Assembly: GCF_032922745.1 (NCBI RefSeq)
Contig: NZ_CP136693.1
Coordinates: 4,526,001-4,590,000 of the forward strand
Reading direction: 5' to 3'
Source of the DNA: Marinobacter salarius
GTDB lineage: Bacteria; Pseudomonadota; Gammaproteobacteria; Pseudomonadales; Oleiphilaceae
Length of the DNA: 64,000 nt
Each line of letters opens with the position of its first letter. Positions within the stretch are counted from its first letter, which is position 1. Below, piece by piece: positions 8,490-19,265 of the stretch. The notes under the pieces are model-generated. The model saw only the letters and a program-made list of their open reading frames with translations, was not told the origin of the DNA and did no database searches. The translations under genes were made by a program, and so were the position numbers.

Positions 8490-10557
8490 ACTCACAGTTG
8501 GCAATAGCCAGGTTGCCTGAATCCGCAGCCTCCTTCAGCAGGCTAGCTCTTGAAGGATCAGGGCTGGCGTTAGATCTCTGATTCGTGCCGCCCAGCACCG
8601 CTTGATCGTTATTTGGCGCAACACCTTCCGATAAAAGCTGAGGTACTTCTGGAACCTGGGCCGAAGCGCCGGCCCCACTTCCAGGCTCACCCCCGGAATT
8701 CATCTTCACCATGGGCCCGGACACGGTCACACCGCTGGGGTCCACCTTCACAAAGCTACCACCGGCTTTCAGGGTTACTTCCGCACCCGCTTCGATCACG
8801 ATTTTCATACCGGCCTTGTGGTGGATTTCGCTGCCGGCTTCAATGAGCTGGTTCTTGCCCTGTTTGCTGTGGTAGCTGCCGTTGACGGTGAGGCTTGAGT
8901 CACCGCCGATGGATTCCCGTTTCTCACCATCCACGGTGGCGTGGTCATTGCCCTTGATGTGGGCCTTTCGGTGGTTGTCCACGGTCAGGTGGCTGTCATT
9001 TTTGATGACTTCGGTGCGGTTGTTTTCCGTCAGCAGGTCCAGGTCTTTCTGGGCGTGGACGTAGATCTGTTCCTTGTCCGCTTCATCCTCGAATCGCAGT
9101 TCGTTGCTGCCCTCACCCTTGTGGGTCTGGGTCTTGAGAGTGGTTCTGGTCTTGTGCTCCGGCAGCGCGTACGGCGGGGTGTTGGTGGCGTGGTAGGTTC
9201 TTCCGGTAATGATCGGCTGGTCCGGGTCGCCGTCCAGGAAGCTGACGATGACTTCGTTGCCGATTCTCGGCAGCGCCATGAAGCCATACTGGCCACCGGC
9301 CCAGCCTTGGCTGACTCTGAGCCAGGCGCTGCTGTGTTCGTCGTTTTTACTGTAACGGTCCCACGGGAATCGGACTTTGACGCGTCCGTGTTCGTCGCAG
9401 TGGATCTCTTCGCCTTTGGGGCCGGTGACAATGGCAACCTGGGGGCCGTCCATCAACGGGCGATGCTCGACCTGGGGCCGCCAGGTGCGGTCCGCGGGGA
9501 TGGCGTTGAAGGCGTTGTGGTAGGTGGTGGCGCCGTTGTTGCCATCCTCTTCCAGGGCCTGGGGTTGTTCTCCGGTGTGGGTGATGCTGGTGAACAGCCA
9601 TTCCCGGTTCAGGCGTGGGTTGTCGTGGTCGGTGAGTTCGACTTTGGCACCCACGGTGAAGTCGGGGCGGTTGCTCTGGCCATCGGCGATGGCGGCGTCG
9701 TTCCTGAGGGCATCGAGACGGCTTTCGGTAAAGGGCTGGCCGCTGGCATCCTGCTTGAAGCGGCCGGGGTAGTCGTAATGCTGGTAGTCTTCCCGCTGGC
9801 CGTCCAGTTTGTCGGCCTGATGTTCGTGCATCAGGGCGTAGGCGGGATTCTTGAAGGTGTAGTCCTTCATGGCCACGGAGGCGGCTTTCACCCGTTCCCG
9901 GTAGCGGAACTGGAAGACGGTACTCTGGCGGGTGCTGCCGCCAGCCTTGGCGTTGTATTCCACCGGCTCGAGCCGGGGGGCATCGCCGTGGTGGTCGGCG
10001 ATGATCAGGGCGGGTTGGTCGTTGCCTTCCACATCGCCGTGGTAATAACGGTAGTGCCAGCCTTCTTCGGCGGCCAAGCGCTCGACAAAGGCCAGGTCGC
10101 TTTCCCGGTGCTGGACGCAGTATTCCCGTTCTTCGGGGGTGCGTTTCAAATCAAACACGGTATCGATAAGGCCCCGCTCTTCCAGCAGGGTGCGCACGAT
10201 GGCGTCGGTGGCCTGGGTCTGGAAGATGCGGCTGTTGTGCATCAGGTCGAGGCGCCACAGGGGTGGCTGGACGATGACGTCGTAACGGGTGCGGCGGTGG
10301 CCGGAGTCGCCCCGGACGAATTCGTTGACCACGCCGGTAAAGCGCCGCAGCGGAACGCCATCCTGCCACATCACCAGTTCCACGGGCTGTTCCAGCACGT
10401 CTTCGGGGGCAATATCGGGCGAGGTACTGGCCAGTTCCAGCTTGCAATGGCACAGCCTGGAAAGGTGCTCGGTCAGCTCGAAACGGGCGACCACGAACAG
10501 GTCTTTGGGGAGTTGGCCAAGGGTGGCCGTGAACTGCAGTCCGGTTGCCTGGGGCAT
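8449..10557 (-). CDS. vgrG: Type VI secretion tip protein VgrG (TssI)
   Basis: 702 residues, the trimeric spike at the tip of the T6SS tube. Order seen: gp27-like N-terminal half (FTGVVNEF, ERLAAEEGWHYRY), gp5 OB fold (HCDEHGRVKVRFPWDR, WLRVSQGWAGGQYGFMALPRIGNEVIV, DGDPDQPIITGR), then the repeated beta-helix needle region (NNRTEV, DNHRKAHI, DGEKRESIGG) and a short extension (about 80 residues) with no catalytic domain, so this is a carrier VgrG and not an evolved one. No other T6SS structural genes are in the window, so it is an orphan vgrG cassette using an apparatus encoded elsewhere. It lies downstream of cpdA on the same strand with a 108-bp gap. Confidence 0.97.
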   Translation of the reverse strand: MPQATGLQFTATLGQLPKDLFVVARFELTEHLSRLCHCKLELASTSPDIAPEDVLEQPVELVMWQDGVPLRRFTGVVNEFVRGDSGHRRTRYDVIVQPPLWRLDLMHNSRIFQTQATDAIVRTLLEERGLIDTVFDLKRTPEEREYCVQHRESDLAFVERLAAEEGWHYRYYHGDVEGNDQPALIIADHHGDAPRLEPVEYNAKAGGSTRQSTVFQFRYRERVKAASVAMKDYTFKNPAYALMHEHQADKLDGQREDYQHYDYPGRFKQDASGQPFTESRLDALRNDAAIADGQSNRPDFTVGAKVELTDHDNPRLNREWLFTSITHTGEQPQALEEDGNNGATTYHNAFNAIPADRTWRPQVEHRPLMDGPQVAIVTGPKGEEIHCDEHGRVKVRFPWDRYSKNDEHSSAWLRVSQGWAGGQYGFMALPRIGNEVIVSFLDGDPDQPIITGRTYHATNTPPYALPEHKTRTTLKTQTHKGEGSNELRFEDEADKEQIYVHAQKDLDLLTENNRTEVIKNDSHLTVDNHRKAHIKGNDHATVDGEKRESIGGDSSLTVNGSYHSKQGKNQLIEAGSEIHHKAGMKIVIEAGAEVTLKAGGSFVKVDPSGVTVSGPMVKMNSGGEPGSGAGASAQVPEVPQLLSEGVAPNNDQAVLGGTNQRSNASPDPSRASLLKEAADSGNLAIANCEYDEHGRCILHNHT

Positions 10558-10665
10558 GTCTTCGATCCCTGAAGAAGTGAATGTCTCTTGCTCGTCCTGA
10601 GCGAAGCCTGAATTATATACGCAATAAGGTGGCCATTAACAGGCCGCCTACCGATCAGCAACCCG

Positions 10666-11472
10666 CTAATATCCGGTGCTGTTGCTATCCAGCTCGAACA
10701 CAAAATCCGTCGCCCGGCTGACTTCAGTGGAAAACTCACCCGACGGCAACAATTCGAACCACCGATAGCCCGGCGCCTTATCCTCCACCGAAAACTCCAC
10801 GGAGCCGGCTGTAAACTGTATGCAGGTCGACGGCGTCGCCAGCAGGCGCGCACTCTTGCGGGTTTGATCCAGTTCCTGATGGATATGGCCCCAGAGGACG
10901 ATTTTTACCTGCGGGAAACGATCGATCACCTGCCAGAACGCGTCACGATTGCGAAGCCCGATCGGTGACATCCAGCGGGTATCGATTTCAACCGGATGGT
11001 GGTGAAGAGCGACCAGTGCTGGCAGGTCGGGATTCTCACTCAGGGTCTTCTCCAGGAACGCCAGCTCAGGCTCCGAAAGCTCACCGAACACCTTCCCGGG
11101 AACCGAGGTGTCCAGCAGCACAAACTGCCACCCACCCTGGATAATATGGCGCTGATTGGCTCCTCGCTCGGCGGCGATACGGGATAGCAGTGGCGAATCG
11201 TCATGATTGCCGGCCATCCAGGCCGTGTCACACTGAAAGACCTCCAACTTGTCGCCAAACAGGCGGTAGGCTTCTTCGCTTGCATCCTGGGCAATATCAC
11301 CCGTGGCGAGGATAAGGTCCGGCTGGCCATGGTCCCGGAAAACCTGAGCAATCACGGCATCCAGGCTGTCCCTCGTATTGACACCCAGCAGCCCACCCGC
11401 CGGATCGGCCATCAGGTGCGGGTCAGTCAGTTGTAGCACCCGGAGGGCACGCTGGTTGTCGTTCTCTGTCAT
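10666..11472 (-). CDS. cpdA: 3',5'-cyclic-AMP phosphodiesterase
   Basis: Hydrolyses cAMP to AMP and so sets the level of CRP signalling. The calcineurin-like metallophosphatase motifs appear in order: DPHL near the start, GDIAQD, GNHD, HHHP and GHIH, which bind the two metal ions. Length (268 residues) is normal. I start at ATG 11472; an in-frame start at 11505 adds only a non-conserved dozen residues. The order nudF, yqiB, cpdA on one strand matches the enteric and pseudomonad arrangement, although a gap of about 195 bp separates it from yqiB. Confidence 0.93.
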   Translation of the reverse strand: MTENDNQRALRVLQLTDPHLMADPAGGLLGVNTRDSLDAVIAQVFRDHGQPDLILATGDIAQDASEEAYRLFGDKLEVFQCDTAWMAGNHDDSPLLSRIAAERGANQRHIIQGGWQFVLLDTSVPGKVFGELSEPELAFLEKTLSENPDLPALVALHHHPVEIDTRWMSPIGLRNRDAFWQVIDRFPQVKIVLWGHIHQELDQTRKSARLLATPSTCIQFTAGSVEFSVEDKAPGYRWFELLPSGEFSTEVSRATDFVFELDSNSTGY

Positions 11473-11667
11473 GGCACTCGTGGTTCTTGCGTTTGCGCAA
11501 CACACACCGGTGAAGCAGACCTACTGGCAGGTTATTGAGTTTTTCCGCCTGCATCCAGAATATTCATCACATTCTGCTCAGGCTTTCCCAGGCAATTGCC
11601 GGTTTTGACAACTCTCGCACAGTCTACGCGCACTCTATGCCATTGGATGCAGAGCAGACATACAACC

Positions 11668-12153
11668 TTAGTCCACGCCCTCTCCGGCGGACCAGGCGGC
11701 ATGTTCCATCGGCAAGTGGCCGAAACGCAGGCAGTAATCCAGCCAGTCGGCCAGGAAACTGTTGACCTGAACTTTTTCGTCAGGGTGGTGCATGAAACGG
11801 TTCGGGTAGTCGTTCACCGGCGCAATCTGTCGATCGCGGTAACAACTGATAACCTCGGCCATGGTTGCATCGTGATAGACCCGAACCGTCAACTGGGGAT
11901 TATTCAGCCAGCGCCCGGAGTTGTGCACCTGTTCAAGCAGCAGGGTTTCCGTAAACTTTGTGGTTTGCAGCACTTCGATGCGAACACGGCCCAGGTACTG
12001 GTCCTCACGATGAAGCTCGAATTCACAAATGGGGCGGCCCTTGGCTTCAAGCCTCCGCAGGCGGTGAAGCCGCATGTAATTGCCATCACACAGCGCGCCG
12101 AAACGTCTTAGATCCGGTACATAACGCCGGGGTTTCATTACCCACTCTGTCAT
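11668..12153 (-). CDS. yqiB: DUF1249 family protein (YqiB-like)
   Basis: 161 residues, cytosolic, function unknown. It is recognised by the N-terminal YVPDLRRFGALCDGNYMRL and the C-terminal NRFMHHPDEKVQVN with FLADWLDYCL. It starts 1 bp after the nudF stop, so the two are surely co-transcribed. The nudF-yqiB-cpdA order supports the name. Confidence 0.9.
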   Translation of the reverse strand: MTEWVMKPRRYVPDLRRFGALCDGNYMRLHRLRRLEAKGRPICEFELHREDQYLGRVRIEVLQTTKFTETLLLEQVHNSGRWLNNPQLTVRVYHDATMAEVISCYRDRQIAPVNDYPNRFMHHPDEKVQVNSFLADWLDYCLRFGHLPMEHAAWSAGEGVD

Positions 12154-12154
12154 A

Positions 12155-12772
12155 TCAGCTCCAACCTTCCCGCAAACGCGGGCGATTCAACTGCAACCAC
12201 TGCAGCGCGATGATCGCGGCAGCGTTATTGATACGTCCATCATAAATCATTGCGATGGCTTCGTCGGCGCTGAATACATGAGCACGGATATCTTCGTGTT
12301 CATGCTCCATGCCAAACAAACCGCCGGCGGATTTGGTGCTGATGCGACCGCAGTATAGGTGGATCAGCTCTGTGCTCCCGCCGGGAGACACAAGATAGTC
12401 GCAGATTTTGTCCAGCGGTTTAAACGTCAGGCCGGCTTCTTCCTGGCCTTCTCGCTGGGCAACATCTTCGGGCGACTCACCCTCCTCGTTCATGCCAGCC
12501 ACGAGTTCCAGTAACCAGGGAGACTGCTTCCGACCTAAAGCGCCGAGGCGGAATTGTTCGAGAAGAACAACTTCGTCACGATCGGGATCGTAAGGTAATA
12601 CGCAGGTAGCGTCGCCGCGGATGAAGAGTTCGCGGGTGAATGTTGGCATTTGCCCGCCGTCAAAGCGCGGGTGCGTCAGCCAGAGCTTGTCCATGCGGAA
12701 GAAGCCATGGAACACGGTTTCGCGTTTTTCGATTTTTACGTCACGGTCTTTAAACTGGAACGGTTCGGTCAT
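12155..12772 (-). CDS. nudF: ADP-ribose pyrophosphatase, Nudix family
   Basis: Cleaves ADP-ribose to AMP and ribose 5-phosphate. The Nudix box is present in the middle of the protein as GMNEEGE followed by REGQEEAGL; the usual hydrophobic residue after RE is Gly here, a mild deviation. Length (205 residues) and the flanking motifs (EQFRLGALGR, SPGGSTELIHLYCGRI, ADEAIAMIYDGRINNAAAIIAL) fit the NudF/ADPP group. First gene of the nudF-yqiB pair; the promoter should be in the repeat-bearing spacer upstream. Confidence 0.93.
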   Translation of the reverse strand: MTEPFQFKDRDVKIEKRETVFHGFFRMDKLWLTHPRFDGGQMPTFTRELFIRGDATCVLPYDPDRDEVVLLEQFRLGALGRKQSPWLLELVAGMNEEGESPEDVAQREGQEEAGLTFKPLDKICDYLVSPGGSTELIHLYCGRISTKSAGGLFGMEHEHEDIRAHVFSADEAIAMIYDGRINNAAAIIALQWLQLNRPRLREGWS

Positions 12773-12874
12773 TACTGGTTTCAGATCCGTTTGTGAGAAC
12801 GATTCTGAACGATAGCCGGATTTACGGGGCTACTGCAAGCTCGGGCCCCAGCCTTAAATCACGGGGAGGCAGCA

Positions 12875-12974
12875 ATTGGGAACCCCTTTTCCAAAACACG
12901 CTCAAGCCCGTCCCTGGGGCGCTTGAGCTCCGCCATCCATGGCTCCGCACAGTTTTGGAAAAGGGGTTCCCAAT
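12875..12974 (-). repeat. Structured palindromic repeat, copy A
   Basis: A perfect 23-bp inverted repeat (12875-12897 with 12952-12974) encloses a 54-bp core. Read on the minus strand the core begins TGTGCGGAGCCATGGATGG and contains CAGGGACG between two halves of a second stem (CTCAAGC / GCTTGAG). The core aligns without gaps to that of copy B; the outer arms are unrelated in sequence to those of B. The 410-bp gap between nudF and thiC holds no gene, only these two elements. Confidence 0.8.
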
Positions 12975-13041
12975 AACTGCTTCGAGCATTTGTGCAATCC
13001 TCAAAAAGCGACCAACGAGGCGATGACTGCCAATACCAGAT

Positions 13042-13153
13042 TGAGCCAGGGTGGTGGCCCCGTTCAGAAACGTGCGGAGCCAGGGATGGCGGAGCCCGAG
13101 ACGCACAGGGACGTCTCGAGTCGTTTTCTGAACGGGGCCACCACCCTGGCTCA
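13042..13153 (+). repeat. Structured palindromic repeat, copy B
   Basis: A perfect 29-bp inverted repeat (13042-13070 with 13125-13153) encloses a 54-bp core, CGTGCGGAGCCAGGGATGG..., with CAGGGACG lying between CGAGACG and CGTCTCG. It is in inverted orientation to copy A. It lies 29 bp beyond the thiC stop codon, so on the thiC transcript it would form a long hairpin and may act as a terminator or 3'-end protector. Confidence 0.8.
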
Positions 13154-13182
13154 CACTCCGAACCAAGCAGTCTTACAAAAGG

Positions 13183-15078
<1,896 letters not shown>

Positions 15079-15152
15079 TTAGGTATACGGGTCGCGCATG
15101 ACGGGCAGTGATCACAGAACGGTTCTGTGTCGTTGCAGCATATTGTCTCAAA

Positions 15153-15239
15153 TCCCTACGCCGATATTATCCGGATCAGGTTGCGGGTTCTGCATGGCAA
15201 TCTCAGCCGGCGGTCAGATGTTCTGACGCCAGCACCCCG
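15153..15239 (-). ncRNA. TPP riboswitch (thi box) upstream of thiC
   Basis: Read on the minus strand, the stretch has the conserved elements in order: GGGTGCTGG at the 5' side, GGCTGAGA, ACCCGCAACCTGATCCGG, then GGCGTAGGGA. These are the THI-element aptamer signatures that bind thiamin pyrophosphate. It lies about 90 nt before the thiC ATG, which fits control of thiC translation or transcription by thiamin. Boundaries are approximate. Confidence 0.95.
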
Positions 15240-15407
15240 TCAAGACGCGAAATCAATGTAATTGACACTTACAATCAGTGCCGACTGCAAGTGTAGAGCT
15301 CAGGCCGATTATTGTCCATAATGGCGAGCCTGAAACGCTCAATGGTTATCTGAACATATGTGGCCAGGTATTCCAACACGCCGGGTGATTCACTAACAGG
15401 AGACATC

Positions 15408-16811
15408 ATGAAGAAACGACTGCTTTCCGGGCTGATTGGACTGCTCGCAGCCCAGCCTGCACTATCCATGGATCTGGTTGAGACGTACGAGAAAGCACTC
15501 TCCTATGATTCCGGCATTGCATCGGCTCAGGCTCAGTTCCAGGCGCAGCAAGCTGCCGTTGACGTCAGTAAAAGCTCCCTGCTGCCGCAAATCACGGCAA
15601 CAGGGTCAGTAAACCACACAGATTTTGAGCCCCATAACGCATTCAGCGGCTCAGGGAACGATGAGTTGGCGCGACAGTTTTTTTCGGGTGACAGCTACAA
15701 GGCTTATCGTTACGGCGTTGAGTTGAGCCAACCTATATTCCAGGCCAGCGACTGGTTTACATACGAAGCCAGCCAATTCCAAACAAAGGCTGCTGAAGCC
15801 CAATACAACCTGTCCCAACAACAACTGATTCTCGATGCAGCAACCGCCTATTTCAATGTTTTGCGGGCTCAGGATACAGTTACCACCGCGAGAGCAACTG
15901 AAGCTGCCATTCAGCGCCAATATGATCAGGCCCAGGAACGCTTTGAAGTGGGCCTTATCGCCATAACCGAAGTATACGAAGCGCGGGCCAGCTATGACGA
16001 TGCCAGAAGCCAACGCATCGCTGCTGAAAATCAACTGAACATTGCAAAAGAACAACTGGCGCGACTAACCGGCGATTACCCTACCGCTCTGGAAAACCTT
16101 CGGCAGAACTTCCCTCTTAGGCGCCCTGAACCGGCAAACCCAGCATCCTGGGAGTCAAGAGCCCTCAAAAACAACTGGTCTCTTCAAACGACCCTTTTCC
16201 AGCTTAACGCAAGTCAGTCCGACCTGAAAGCGGCCAAGTCAGGCCATTTGCCAACGCTTGAGCTTACCGCCTCCTATCGTGAAACTCGTCTCGACAACGC
16301 CTTATCAACAACGCAAGAAGGCACTGAGGGCGTCATTGGCCTGTCCCTCAATATTCCTCTATATACAGGAGGAGGAACGAAGGCTAGCGTGCGTCAACAG
16401 CGCTCGCTGGTGACGGCTGCCGAACATGACCTGAATACAGCGCGCCGCGATGTACGTGTAAACACGCGCAGCCTGTTCCTGACCATTGACAACAACATTG
16501 AGGCCGCCAATGCACTTGAACAGACCATCATTTCCCGCCGCAGTGCATTGGATGCCACCCGTGCCGGTTACGAAGTGGGTACACGGAACATCGTGGAAGT
16601 GCTGGATGCGGAACGGAACTATTACGTGGCACTGCGTGACTTCGCCAATGCCCGTTACGACTACGTGATTAACACCCTGAACCTGAAACAGGCAGCTGGC
16701 ACCCTAAGCCCTCAGGATCTGGTTGACCTGAACAATTGGCTGAGCGCATCAGCGCCGGGGATTGAAGCCATGGCTAACGAACAGGAAACCATCGACAACC
16801 CCTCTCAGTAA
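15408..16811 (+). CDS. tolC: TolC-family outer membrane efflux protein
   Basis: 467 residues, including an N-terminal signal peptide (MKKRLLSGLIGLLAAQPALS). It forms the outer-membrane channel/periplasmic tunnel of tripartite efflux and type I secretion systems. The two internal OEP repeats are visible, each with the Ala/Gln-rich helical hairpin (QAQFQAQQAAVDVSK; RAGYEVGTRNIVEVLDAERNYY) and the GLSLNIPLYTGG strand. I chose ATG 15408 because AGGAG lies just upstream and it begins the signal peptide; the frame opens earlier at 15360. No pump genes are adjacent, as is usual for a housekeeping tolC next to waaA. Confidence 0.93.
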   Translation: MKKRLLSGLIGLLAAQPALSMDLVETYEKALSYDSGIASAQAQFQAQQAAVDVSKSSLLPQITATGSVNHTDFEPHNAFSGSGNDELARQFFSGDSYKAYRYGVELSQPIFQASDWFTYEASQFQTKAAEAQYNLSQQQLILDAATAYFNVLRAQDTVTTARATEAAIQRQYDQAQERFEVGLIAITEVYEARASYDDARSQRIAAENQLNIAKEQLARLTGDYPTALENLRQNFPLRRPEPANPASWESRALKNNWSLQTTLFQLNASQSDLKAAKSGHLPTLELTASYRETRLDNALSTTQEGTEGVIGLSLNIPLYTGGGTKASVRQQRSLVTAAEHDLNTARRDVRVNTRSLFLTIDNNIEAANALEQTIISRRSALDATRAGYEVGTRNIVEVLDAERNYYVALRDFANARYDYVINTLNLKQAAGTLSPQDLVDLNNWLSASAPGIEAMANEQETIDNPSQ

Positions 16812-16825
16812 ACTGATGCAAACCA

Positions 16826-16848
16826 GGCCGGGGCACCATGCCCCGGCC
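16826..16848. terminator. Hairpin between convergent tolC and waaA
   Basis: GGCCGGGGCA and TGCCCCGGCC pair around a 3-nt loop just after tolC and before the waaA stop. There is no T tract on the plus strand, so it may be a weak or bidirectional terminator. Confidence 0.5.
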
Positions 16849-16873
16849 AATAACAAAACGCCGGCATCACACC

Positions 16874-18142
16874 TTAGACCCGCTTAACAATCCCATCGAC
16901 CACTTTTTCGAGCGCACCACGGTTGGCATTCACAACCGCCAGCGCGTTGTGCCCCGCCTTTTGAGCAGAAGATTTATCCGAAAAGAGATGAACGACGCAC
17001 TGGGCAAGAGACTCCGCCGAATCCGTAATAAACAGCCCCTGCCCTGAATCAAGGCGGTCGTAAATGGTTTCGAAATTGAATATGTGCGGCCCGGAAACAA
17101 CAGGTATTCCCCAAGCGGCTGGCTCCAGCGGGTTGTGGCCGCCGCGCTCAATCAGCGAACCGCCCACAAAGGCCACATCGGAGGCGCCGTACAGCATTAA
17201 CAATTCACCCATAGTGTCACCAAGATACACCTCGCTCCCCACCTTTCCGCCCCCGTCACTTCCTGACTGGGACCGACGGACAAGAGAGAGCCCCATGGCG
17301 TCAATGAGCCTGGCCACATCATCAAAACGCTCTGGATGCCGCGGCACAATCATCAGCAATGCGTTCGGGAAATGCTCGAGGATTTGTTGGTGAGCTTCCA
17401 ATATCTGGCGATCCTCACCGTCGTGGGTACTGGCTGCGATCCAAACCGGACGGTCAGCGCCCAGCGCCGCCCTCAGCCCCGAAGATTCGGCGCGCACTTC
17501 GTCCGAGACCTCAACATCAAACTTGATACTGCCGGTCACCGACACCGACTCCGGCGTGGCCCCAATACGCAGGAACCGGCCAGCGTCTTCCTCTGCTTGC
17601 GCGGCTATCCAGCTAATACTGCGGAGCAGCGGGCGAACCAGTGACGCCACCCGCTCATATCCCCGCGCGGAACGGCTGGAAAGGCGCGCATTAATGAGAA
17701 AAATGGGCACCTCGCGTTGGCGGCTAAGAGCAATCATATTGGGCCAAAGCTCAGTTTCCATAATCACAAGCGCCCGGGGCCTTACGCGGCCAACAAAACG
17801 GCGCACCGCACCGGGTGTGTCATAAGGTGAGAAAGCATAGTGGACCCGGTCACCGAACAAAGCCCTGGCTCGGGCCGAGCCGGTCGGTGTCATCGCGGTC
17901 ATCAATATGGGGATATCAGGATTACGCCTCAGCAAGGCTTTCACCAGGGGGGCTGCGGCAATGGTTTCACCCACCGATACGGCATGAACCCATATGACCG
18001 GCTCATCGAAGGCCTCCACGTACCCCAGGCGCTCCTGCCAGCGCACGAACGCTTCAGGATTGGTACGCCCGATCCACCACAACCGCAGCAACACAAACGG
18101 CAGCGCGATGCGGAAAAAAAGGGAGTAGAAAAAATGAAGCAT
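16874..18142 (-). CDS. waaA: 3-deoxy-D-manno-octulosonic acid (Kdo) transferase
   Basis: Adds Kdo to lipid IVA at the cytosolic face of the inner membrane, the first step of LPS core assembly. 422 residues with an N-terminal hydrophobic anchor (FFYSLFFRIALPFVLL), the GT30 N-domain (IWVHAVSVGET) and the C-domain signature (GGSLIERGGHNPLEPAAWG). Whether it is mono- or bifunctional cannot be read from sequence; the presence of a Kdo kinase candidate (32323-33168) would fit a mono-functional enzyme, as in Haemophilus. It is divergent from the acyltransferase gene at 18315, with a 172-bp shared promoter region. Confidence 0.96.
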   Translation of the reverse strand: MLHFFYSLFFRIALPFVLLRLWWIGRTNPEAFVRWQERLGYVEAFDEPVIWVHAVSVGETIAAAPLVKALLRRNPDIPILMTAMTPTGSARARALFGDRVHYAFSPYDTPGAVRRFVGRVRPRALVIMETELWPNMIALSRQREVPIFLINARLSSRSARGYERVASLVRPLLRSISWIAAQAEEDAGRFLRIGATPESVSVTGSIKFDVEVSDEVRAESSGLRAALGADRPVWIAASTHDGEDRQILEAHQQILEHFPNALLMIVPRHPERFDDVARLIDAMGLSLVRRSQSGSDGGGKVGSEVYLGDTMGELLMLYGASDVAFVGGSLIERGGHNPLEPAAWGIPVVSGPHIFNFETIYDRLDSGQGLFITDSAESLAQCVVHLFSDKSSAQKAGHNALAVVNANRGALEKVVDGIVKRV

Positions 18143-18314
18143 GGTAACTCCGGCCGGGTCGATGCGGCGGTCATTCTACATAAAGCGGTGGCCGGCGTCT
18201 GCGACCTGGAATTCATGATTTTCCGCAACTTGCGGATATTGCGGCTTTAGCCGGAGATAATGGCCCTGCTAAACTCCGGTTCTTGCCGTTAAAAATCATC
18301 AGGGACTGACACGA

Positions 18315-19265
18315 GTGAAGACCGCTAAACAGAGAACTCGCGACACCCGCTATACCAGCTACCTTCATCCGCGCTGGTGGCCAACCTGGATCGGGGTCGC
18401 CGCCATGTGGCTGGGTGCCCAATTGCCACTGAAGTTACAATGGTGGCTGGGCAAACGGGTTGGTGACATAGCCTATCGCTTTGCCGGCCGTCGCAAGCAA
18501 ATCACCGATGTGAATATTCGCCTGTGCTTTCCAGAGTTATCCGAAACGGAAAAGCAGGCACTGGTGAAGGCGTCTTTCCGCGCCAACGGCATCGGTGTCA
18601 TGGAGATTGGGCTGGCCTGGTTCCGCAGTCCCACCAGCTTCATGCCCATTACAGAAGTCCACGGCCTTGAACATGTCGACGCTGCCCTTGCCAGAGGCAA
18701 GGGCATCCTGTTGCTGGGCGGTCACTACAGCACTCTTGACCTGGGGGGCGCCCTGGTCACCGAATACATCGAGGCCGACGTGATGCAGCGCGACCATAAC
18801 AACCCATTGATGAACGCGGTGATGACCCGCGCCAGGGAGCGTCGTTATGGGGTGGCACTGGACAGCCGGAACCTGCGCGGCCTGCTCAAACAGCTCAAAA
18901 ACAACCGTATCGTCTGGTACGCCACAGATCAGGACTACGGCCGCAAAGGCATCGTTTTTGCCCCATTTTTCGGAGTACCTGCGGGGTCCATCACCGCCAC
19001 CTCGCGCATAGCCGACCGTAGCGGCTGTGCCGTGGTGCCCTTCAGCCATTTCCGACGGGAACACGCTCCAGGGTACGATATCTACTTCCATCCTCCACTG
19101 GAGAACTTTCCTTCCGGAGATGACATGGCGGACGCCACATTGGTGAACAAGACCATCGAAAACGAAATCCGAAAACACCCGGACCAGTACCTCTGGATGC
19201 ATCGCCGCTTCAAGACCCGTCCTTCCAGGGAAGATCCGAACCTGTACAGCAAGGACGCAAACTGA
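18315..19265 (+). CDS. Lipid A late acyltransferase (LpxL/LpxM family), first copy
   Basis: Transfers a secondary acyl chain to Kdo2-lipid IVA. 316 residues; the catalytic HX4D motif is in GGHYSTLDLGG, with the other family motifs YATDQDYGRKGIVFAPFFGVPA and the C-terminal DQYLWMHRRFKTRP. The start is GTG at 18315. It is followed without a gap by the ELM1 gene, beginning a run of plus-strand LPS genes. Closest in style to LpxL/HtrB; which acyl position it fills cannot be told. Confidence 0.92.
   Translation: MKTAKQRTRDTRYTSYLHPRWWPTWIGVAAMWLGAQLPLKLQWWLGKRVGDIAYRFAGRRKQITDVNIRLCFPELSETEKQALVKASFRANGIGVMEIGLAWFRSPTSFMPITEVHGLEHVDAALARGKGILLLGGHYSTLDLGGALVTEYIEADVMQRDHNNPLMNAVMTRARERRYGVALDSRNLRGLLKQLKNNRIVWYATDQDYGRKGIVFAPFFGVPAGSITATSRIADRSGCAVVPFSHFRREHAPGYDIYFHPPLENFPSGDDMADATLVNKTIENEIRKHPDQYLWMHRRFKTRPSREDPNLYSKDAN

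Noticed and set aside
8941..10572. 543-residue plus-strand ORF opposite vgrG
   Set aside because: Entirely antisense to a clear VgrG gene, Val/Gly-rich low-complexity content and no family motifs; a shadow of GC-rich codons.
12773..13182. Small ORFs in the thiC-nudF spacer
   Set aside because: They run through both palindromic repeats and their residues only reflect the repeat sequence.
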